The position numbers and the translations under genes were made by a program. From contig OX485808.1 of NCBI GenBank assembly GCA_950295325.1, positions 28,786,527-28,850,526 on the forward strand: a stretch of 64,000 bases of DNA, written 5' to 3'. The notes under the pieces are model-generated. The model ran no database searches, was not told the origin of the DNA, and saw only the letters and a program-made list of their open reading frames with translations. Positions 58,361 to 64,000 of this stretch are shown here, one piece after another. Within the stretch, counting starts at the first letter, position 1. The number at the start of each line of letters is the position of its first letter. Origin of the DNA: Polytrichum commune. Taxonomy: Eukaryota; Streptophyta; Polytrichopsida; Polytrichales; Polytrichaceae.

Positions 58361-59667
58361 CCACCTCCTGGAAGGTAGGAAGTATGCCTACCGTGTCACT
58401 TGGTAAAATAGGATCAGGGTAAGGAAGAATGGGCTCCCATTCATGTTAGTGCAAGCACCGATGTTATTTTAATTTCATATTAGTTTGTTGAGGAGGGGGT
58501 GAAATTTTTGGTTGCACAATGTGTGGTGGTTTCAGGGAATAAGTCATGACAATAGGCAATTTCAATGTATTGTAAGTTAGCAATGTCAGAGGGATGGGTA
58601 AGATGTGCTTCGTGTGTTGGGAGGCCGATGATTAGCAGTATATATGGGCATAATTTGTGTGGGTATTGGCATGGTTGTGAGGGGCATGTGCAAGTATGTG
58701 GGAGTGTCTAGGGCCATTGTGACAAACTAAAAATACATGCCTTTGTTGTAGCTCTTGACAAAACCACCAAGCTCAAATGACATGGTACTTGATCTCACCA
58801 CCTTTCACGTTTTTGGCGTCCTTGAAATTATTGCAGAGTTGCATGTGTTGATGTGGCAATGAAGGTTTTATGTGTTTTTATGTCATTTTATCAAGGTTTG
58901 TGGACAAATGGAAAATAAAAGTATGTTTATTAACCTCCAGGGGGTGGTCATATACACCAAAATGAATGCAAGCTTGTGACATTTCAAGAATTGGTGATGG
59001 ATATATGGTACATGTCATTGTTGTCCAATACAAACTTGGTCATTATAGCATCATCTCGGGTATGGGATCGCCATAACCCCAATCATGCAACACCCATTAT
59101 GAGACCAAGACCAAGACCAAGGGAGGTTTTAGATACTTTCCAACACTTGACATAGTGATAGCGCCTTGGTGGTGTTGGAGTTGGAAACCAACATCTTTCA
59201 AAGCAATCACCTCATCCATGCAAATGATGGTGCCAATCTTCACCAGCCATGTCTTGGACACTATTAGTTAATCACAAACATAATTCTTCTTGTCACCTTG
59301 CACACAATGATTGATGGCTGGAGGTTCACTCTTTGTTGCAATTCTAAATGGCGTGTGTGGACGACCATAAAATAGATGCCCTTATTATAACATGACAAAA
59401 TTCTAAGGTATTCCCATATTATTATACAAGAAAAACAAAAGTATATGTACTACTGGTACGCTACATAATAAATGTCTCTTGCAGTTGTTTACGAGTACCA
59501 GTCTAATATATTTGCACAAGAATTGGAAGTGTATGTCATTGAATTAGGATACAATCTGCAATAGCTTGAATATCCATCATTTGGATACTTATTTGCGTTT
59601 GGTGGTTTTTGCAACAGGTTCTGGTCAGGCAAGTTCCAAGAGACAAGACTCAATCAGTGGGTTGCAC
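58361..59667. other. Gene-free DNA
   Basis: No gene or bounded element. The short segment at 58361-58440 may be the 3' end of the LINE. Confidence 0.3.
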
Positions 59668-59675
59668 ATCGAGTT

Positions 59676-59901
59676 CAGTGATCGGGGAGATTTTTGGGCA
59701 TAATCGGTTGAGATCCTAGTGTTTGCAAGTCCAACCGGTTACATGTTGACATCCTTCGGTTTTTCTATATTAATTTGAGGTATATTCCATAAATTCCTCT
59801 AAAGTGGTCGGTAATTTTCTTGAAGTCTTGAATTTCAACCGGTTATTTCTCAAACTCAACCGGTTCATTTGTAACTAATTGTCGGTTCTCCCCGATCATT
59901 G
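59676..59901 (+). mobile_element. hAT-like MITE H1, uninterrupted copy
   Basis: Termini CAGTGATCGGGGAGA and the inverse TCTCCCCGATCATTG are flanked by a perfect 8 bp duplication ATCGAGTT (59668-59675 and 59902-59909). An 8 bp target and CA-G-TG termini are hallmarks of the hAT superfamily. At 226 bp it encodes nothing. Reversed copies at 22009 and 37806 carry a T element at the TA equivalent to 59876-59877. Confidence 0.9.
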
Positions 59902-60594
59902 ATCGAGTTTTCCTGAGAATACCATTTCCGAGCACTGTTTTAAGGGTGCATTTATTTTTAATTTAATTTTTAATATGTATTTAAAAATACTCTAAAAATT
60001 CTTGGGTGCTTTTTTTATATTTTTTATATTTATAAATTCATTACTACAATCAGTCCAAGCCAATAGGGTTAATATAGACACGCACAACTTAGTCAATTGT
60101 TTCATATTATCATATAATATTAGTACATTCAAACTCAACGGTAGTGTTTGAGCCCTAAGCCCTGTCACACAAATTGAAGGATACCGGAATACGGATTTTG
60201 CATCGGGGGATGATTCAGGCGCAGTCTTGGATCAATACTTGGGCGGAGAAGAGCTCAAAGAATTGATCCTAGAAGAGGAGAATGTTTCCAATAATGATTT
60301 GCCATAAAAGTCCTCACGAATCGATGATTTTGAAATATTTTACAATGTATCTTATAAATCCGCCTCCGACCTCTAGAATAAAAAATGCAACACAGACTGT
60401 GTTACATATCAGGTCTATTTCTTCTACTTGTATCTCATATCTAGCATACTTTGTGATTAAATGGTGATACCTTTGTAGCAAGAGGCACATAATGGAGAAA
60501 TCTTCTCCTGGCACATTTCCCTTTGATTTGTTTTCCATCAGTTTCAACATGGTTGCATCCCGTGTTGAACTTAAACTCTTCCAAAGGTTTAATT

Positions 60595-60668
60595 TATTAT
60601 GATTATTATGATTATTATGAATATGATTGTGATTATGATTATGATTATGATTAATTAATTAATTAATT
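60595..60668 (+). repeat. (ATGATT)n and (TTAA)n simple repeat
   Basis: An imperfect TATGATTAT hexamer run ends in TTAATTAATTAATTAA. Confidence 0.9.
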
Positions 60669-60719
60669 TTTAAAGCCAATCAATTCTAATATAGTTTAGT
60701 GAACCAAGCTGAATATTCT

Positions 60720-60970
60720 TGGCATTCTATCTAGTGTTGTTAAAGGTGAGGTCATTCCTTACAATCCAAATGGTCCATAAATGGTTGACCTATACCCAAG
60801 TTTCTAACAAAGCAATGAATTCATGCTTGATACTCATCTTAGAAATGACAGTTGTATACAACACCTTTGGGCATGGGTGTTTATAAATAGTTTGAAAAGC
60901 CCTTGAAAATATGACCATGCTAAATTGTGGGAAGATATCATTTGAGAGGTGTACTTTGGGTACATTTTTC
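60720..60970 (-). pseudogene. Second LINE tail fragment (zinc-binding region end)
   Basis: The minus strand reads YKHPCPK ... HLWTIWIVRNDLTFNNT, homologous to the tail of the fragment at 5930-6452 (LWSICVERNDLTFNN) and to the W-x-I-W-x-x-R-N-D end of plant LINE zinc-binding regions. The DNA similarity between the two (TTGTTAAAGGTGAGNTCATTCCTT) shows they are the same family. Stops make it non-functional. Confidence 0.6.
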
Positions 60971-61332
60971 CTAGGTGCACATTCATCTACCTATAACCAC
61001 AAAATCTCCTTAGAAATATTCTATATATGTTAGAGAAAGAAAAGTCTATATAGGTGCCATATCTTTTCAAAGATGACTAGCTATATTCTAACAAAATCCA
61101 AGTAAATTCTACCTTCCCACCCTACCTCTGTACATCTCGTCCAACCTCTCCTAAATATCTCCTTCCTTCCTTCCTTCTTATGCCATTTGTGGATTTTTCC
61201 TTGCTCTCATATAAATTATGCTCATTGAAGCTCTTGTAAGTTTCAAGATTATGACTATGTTCAAAGGAAAAAGTAGAGGCATGCAAGAAGCGACAAAATA
61301 ACCGAGGAATAGAATAACATATGCAAGTACTA

Positions 61333-61548
61333 CACTAGAGATGATAATAAGTGTCACTTTCTATTTAGAGTTACACAATGCTATACCTATTTACTATTAA
61401 TGTAATTTATAACCAAGTCAAGTTGTTAATGTTCTATAATGTTCTACAACTAATTTGACTTTTGTTGGCAAAAATATGAGATATTCAGTAAGTAGTTATA
61501 TCATTGCATATTCCAAATAGCAAGTGACACTAAATACAATGTTTATTG
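61333..61548. mobile_element. T-family MITE, 216 bp class
   Basis: TA-CACTAGAGATGATAATAAGTG ... GAGTTACACAATGCTATA is mirrored by TAGTTATATCATTGCATATTCC ... AATACAATGTTTATTG-TA. The TA duplication is at 61331-61332 and 61549-61550. Confidence 0.85.
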
Positions 61549-61652
61549 TAGTCAACACTAGAAATGCTCATGATTATATTCATTAAAACAATGGCCATGA
61601 GGTCAAGTTGCTTCCAAAGGCCATGAGCAATGGATATAAACCTAAAGTAGTA

Positions 61653-62133
61653 CACAATTTTTGAGATTTAGTGTCAGGCCCGCTTATTGCCAATATGATT
61701 TCATTTGTCAGAATAAGTAACTTCTTTACATGAAAAATATCTATATTCTGACATTTAGAGTAGCACATTGGGATACTTTAGATGATAGTCTTGTGTTTTA
61801 GTATGCAAAGGGGAAGAATTTCTGAGTGTACCGATGGCAAGTGTGATGTGTTTATATTTCAGTATGCAAGATGGAGATATTCTTGAGCATACTAATGGCG
61901 AGTGTCATTAGTGTATACTTTAGTCTACTTGTAGACCATTTTGTGACATAGGCATGCACCTCATAACACTATTGAACATACTCATGCCAAGATATTAGTA
62001 AGCGCACTTGAACACCAAGTGTCATGAGGTGACACTATTGGTGAAGTGTTGATCATTAGTGTAACCTAACATATGCCTCAAAATAGGGTAAGCGACACTA
62101 TCATGCATGTGACATTCAATACCTTAAACAATG
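61653..62133. mobile_element. T-family MITE, long (481 bp) class
   Basis: TA-CACAATTTTTGAGATTTAGTG to GACATTCAATACCTTAAACAATG-TA. The interior is collinear with 24048-24586 but about 58 bp shorter. It starts 105 bp after the short T element, so both size classes sit side by side. Confidence 0.75.
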
Positions 62134-63213
62134 TAGTTGAACCCAACCTTCGGGTCATTTCCCCAACCTTGCTTGTCTCGTAAGGTGCTATGGCCTTAAA
62201 GCAACATTTAAAGAAAAAGTAATGTTTCAAGAAGGCTAAGTAGCTTGGATTTTTTTCAAAAAAAGCCCCCCCTTGATTAGAAAATCTATAAAAAGTCTAA
62301 AGAGAAAATACTCAAATAAAATAAAATCATATGCAACCTATAGAAATTCGTGAAGTCATTTGAAGGAGAGAGCCTTTTACTCTTTACTAGGGGGTCCTAT
62401 TGATGTTGGTTTGCTGAGTGAGAATCACCACAAAACCAACCTGATCATTGGTGAGGATCTTCTACTAAATGAAGGTATTTCCCCCTTTTTGTGAGTCACT
62501 TCTTATCTTCCACCGTCTCTTTGAGCGGATAGATCCTTGATTAGCCATTGCAATTGGCCAAAGTTGGTGCTCTTCTAAAAATGTTCTTGCTCTTCTGAAA
62601 ATGTTCTTGCATCCTTCATACACTGCTATTATGATTGGCCAAAGTGGTACTATTTTATACTTGGTGCTGCATATGATTAATCGCTTTAAACAATGAATTA
62701 CTCAATGACACCATTGCACTCACTTATTGACGGCTTAAGGATTTAAAATAAGTGTCACCAAAAAGAAGGTGTTACTTTAAAGCCTCAATACCTTCGTCCC
62801 TTCTACTTCCTTCTTCTCTTCTACTTCCTTCTTCTGCTTTCTATCATTGGCCATTCCAAAATAAATTTCTTAATATTGGTGGCGCCCCAATCCCCCACCC
62901 CCAACCAATAGCCTTATATGAATCAAGGCGTGCATATATGAGAGCCTTGTTTGCAACACAACTTTGCACAATAACCTTAAGCCAGTTTAACATAAAGACG
63001 CTCCTTCAAGGCACTTGAATGAAACATTAGAAGCCCTGCGCACATGATACGCTTCGCCGGTGGTGGCAAAGAGCAATTTTTTGATTTCTACACCTCGCCA
63101 CTTTCGCCATGTTCACTAGTTCTAGACACCGAGGTGAGAGGCGAAAGTGAAGGCGTACGCCTTCATGTGCAAGGCCTTAGAGATTTTTACTAACACCCGA
63201 ATTCATTTTGCAG
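62134..63213. other. Gene-free flank upstream of the right-edge exons
   Basis: No further exon could be supported. A GGCGTACGCC palindrome near 63150-63163 and a repeated TTCTACTTCCTTCTTCT tract at 62806-62840 are visible. The upstream exons of the right-edge gene may lie here unrecognised. Confidence 0.3.
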
Positions 63214-64000
63214 GTTGTGTACAAAGCAAAGGATCTGACTAAGCTTATGAAAATGAAAGAGCTGTGTGAAGGAAAGTTGGAGCATTTCTATGATTTTACG
63301 TCCAGGAACCCAGCTGCTCCACGCCCCACCGTCAAGGTGCACAGACATTCTATGCAAAGGCAGTGTAAATATCATGAATGATTTCTGTTGGAAGCTATAC
63401 TATGTTCTAGTGTTTTGGACTATTCTGTATTACCTAAACAAACAGTAGTTAGGAGATTTGAAGTTCCGAGATTCCAAATGAAGATTTTCTAATTCCAATT
63501 CAGATGATACTCACCGATATGTTCAAAGCACGCAATTTCCTCTTTTGACATTGGAGTGGTTCGAATGCTTGTTCAGAAATCTTGGTAGCACATGTCTGGG
63601 GAGAGATTGGTAGCCATTGAAGACTACGGAGCTGAATTTGACCGTTTGGAAGGGGAGGTATGTGTATGTCCTTAGATGTTCTTCCTTTGAATCCATTTGT
63701 AGACAACAATTGATTTTCTTGGAAGTGTATTGTGACCGACCATTCTCAAAGGGTTTTCACACTCTAATTGGTCATCATCCCCAATTTGAACTTTGTGCTA
63801 TCTTGAGGTTTGGCTAGCGGGGCAGTGGATGAATCGAAAGGTGCTACAGTAATCCCAAGTACAAATTCGTGAACTAGAAATTATCTGGATCCTTGTCCAC
63901 TTGATGCTTGAAAGTCTATTGCATTTTGGAGGAAGTGCTCTGTGCTGATCAGGGCACTCAAAATTGACTAAGATTTTTGTTACAGATAAAGGTTGAGCGC
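63214..64000 (+). CDS. Three exons of an unidentified gene, cut off by the window edge
   Basis: Exons 63214-63336, 63589-63657 and 63986 onward are all phase 0 and join without a stop. Junctions: TTTTGCAG|GTTGTG, GTCAAG|GTGCAC, TTGGTAG|CACATG, GGGGAG|GTATGT, GTTACAG|ATAAAG. The encoded segment begins VVYKAKDLTKLMKMKELC, passes through FYDFTSRNPAAPRPTVK and HMSGERLVAIEDYGAEFDRL, and ends IKVER. It is charged and looks like a folded, conserved protein, but I do not recognise the family. Start and stop codons are outside or unresolved. The regular phase-0 structure is the main reason to believe it. Confidence 0.55.

Noticed and set aside
62752-63018. 88-codon open frame before the right-edge gene as its first exon
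   Set aside because: Built on a TTCTACTTCC repeat; no donor joins it in phase to 63214 convincingly.
1-64000. tRNA, rRNA, organellar or prokaryotic segments
   Set aside because: No cloverleaf, rRNA core, plastid gene or operon-like gene packing was seen on either strand.

Overview
The window comes from a land plant with a large, gene-poor nuclear genome. It holds one complete gene, an auxin response factor (ARF) with canonical GT-AG introns and typical plant leader sequence. At the right edge there are three exons of a second gene. Everything else is transposon debris, tandem repeats and AT-rich DNA. The ARF is class B-like (closest by eye to ARF3/ARF4) but keeps a full PB1 domain and has a diverged middle region. 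The many miniature inverted-repeat elements, the decayed LINEs and the sparse genes suggest a fern or another non-flowering vascular plant. That placement is inference; the sequence proves only 'plant'.

Layout. 1-39.7 kb is non-genic. It contains six copies of a ~0.5 kb Tourist/PIF-Harbinger-like MITE (M1), one of which carries an Emigrant-like MITE inside it. A TA-target MITE superfamily (T) occurs in a ~218 bp and a ~480-540 bp size class. Also present are a family with GAGTTAT termini (M3), a hAT-like MITE (H1), long foldback hairpins, a 4-unit ~420 bp tandem repeat (13.5-15.2 kb), a 6-unit ~300/400 bp tandem repeat (20-22 kb) and a LINE zinc-finger fragment (~6 kb). A dispersed low-copy repeat superfamily (called R here) recurs in both orientations. 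39.7-41.5 kb is the presumed ARF promoter: four diverged ~280-360 bp tandem units, then trinucleotide and pyrimidine-rich tracts. 41.5-50.7 kb is the ARF gene: a non-coding purine-rich exon, a 2.8 kb leader intron, 12 coding exons (848 codons) and the 3' region. 50.7-63.2 kb is again repeats: hairpins, an M1 copy, a C-rich decayed LINE with an RNase H-like segment (55.6-58.4 kb), the uninterrupted H1 element with a perfect 8 bp target duplication, a second LINE zinc-finger-region fragment and two T elements. 63.2-64.0 kb starts an unidentified gene.

The strongest observations are these. (1) Two H1 elements carry a T-type MITE at exactly the same internal TA, 24 bp from the end, while a third H1 is empty there, which implies co-amplification of a composite MITE. 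(2) The ARF has two 10-codon uORFs, one of them created by splicing of the leader intron. (3) The position homologous to the tasiR-ARF target is present in frame as R-I-L-Q-G-H-D but matches only 14 of 21 canonical bases. (4) The intron before the PB1 exons is open in frame for 92 codons, so its retention would give a PB1-less ARF. No tRNA, rRNA, CRISPR or prokaryotic features were seen.
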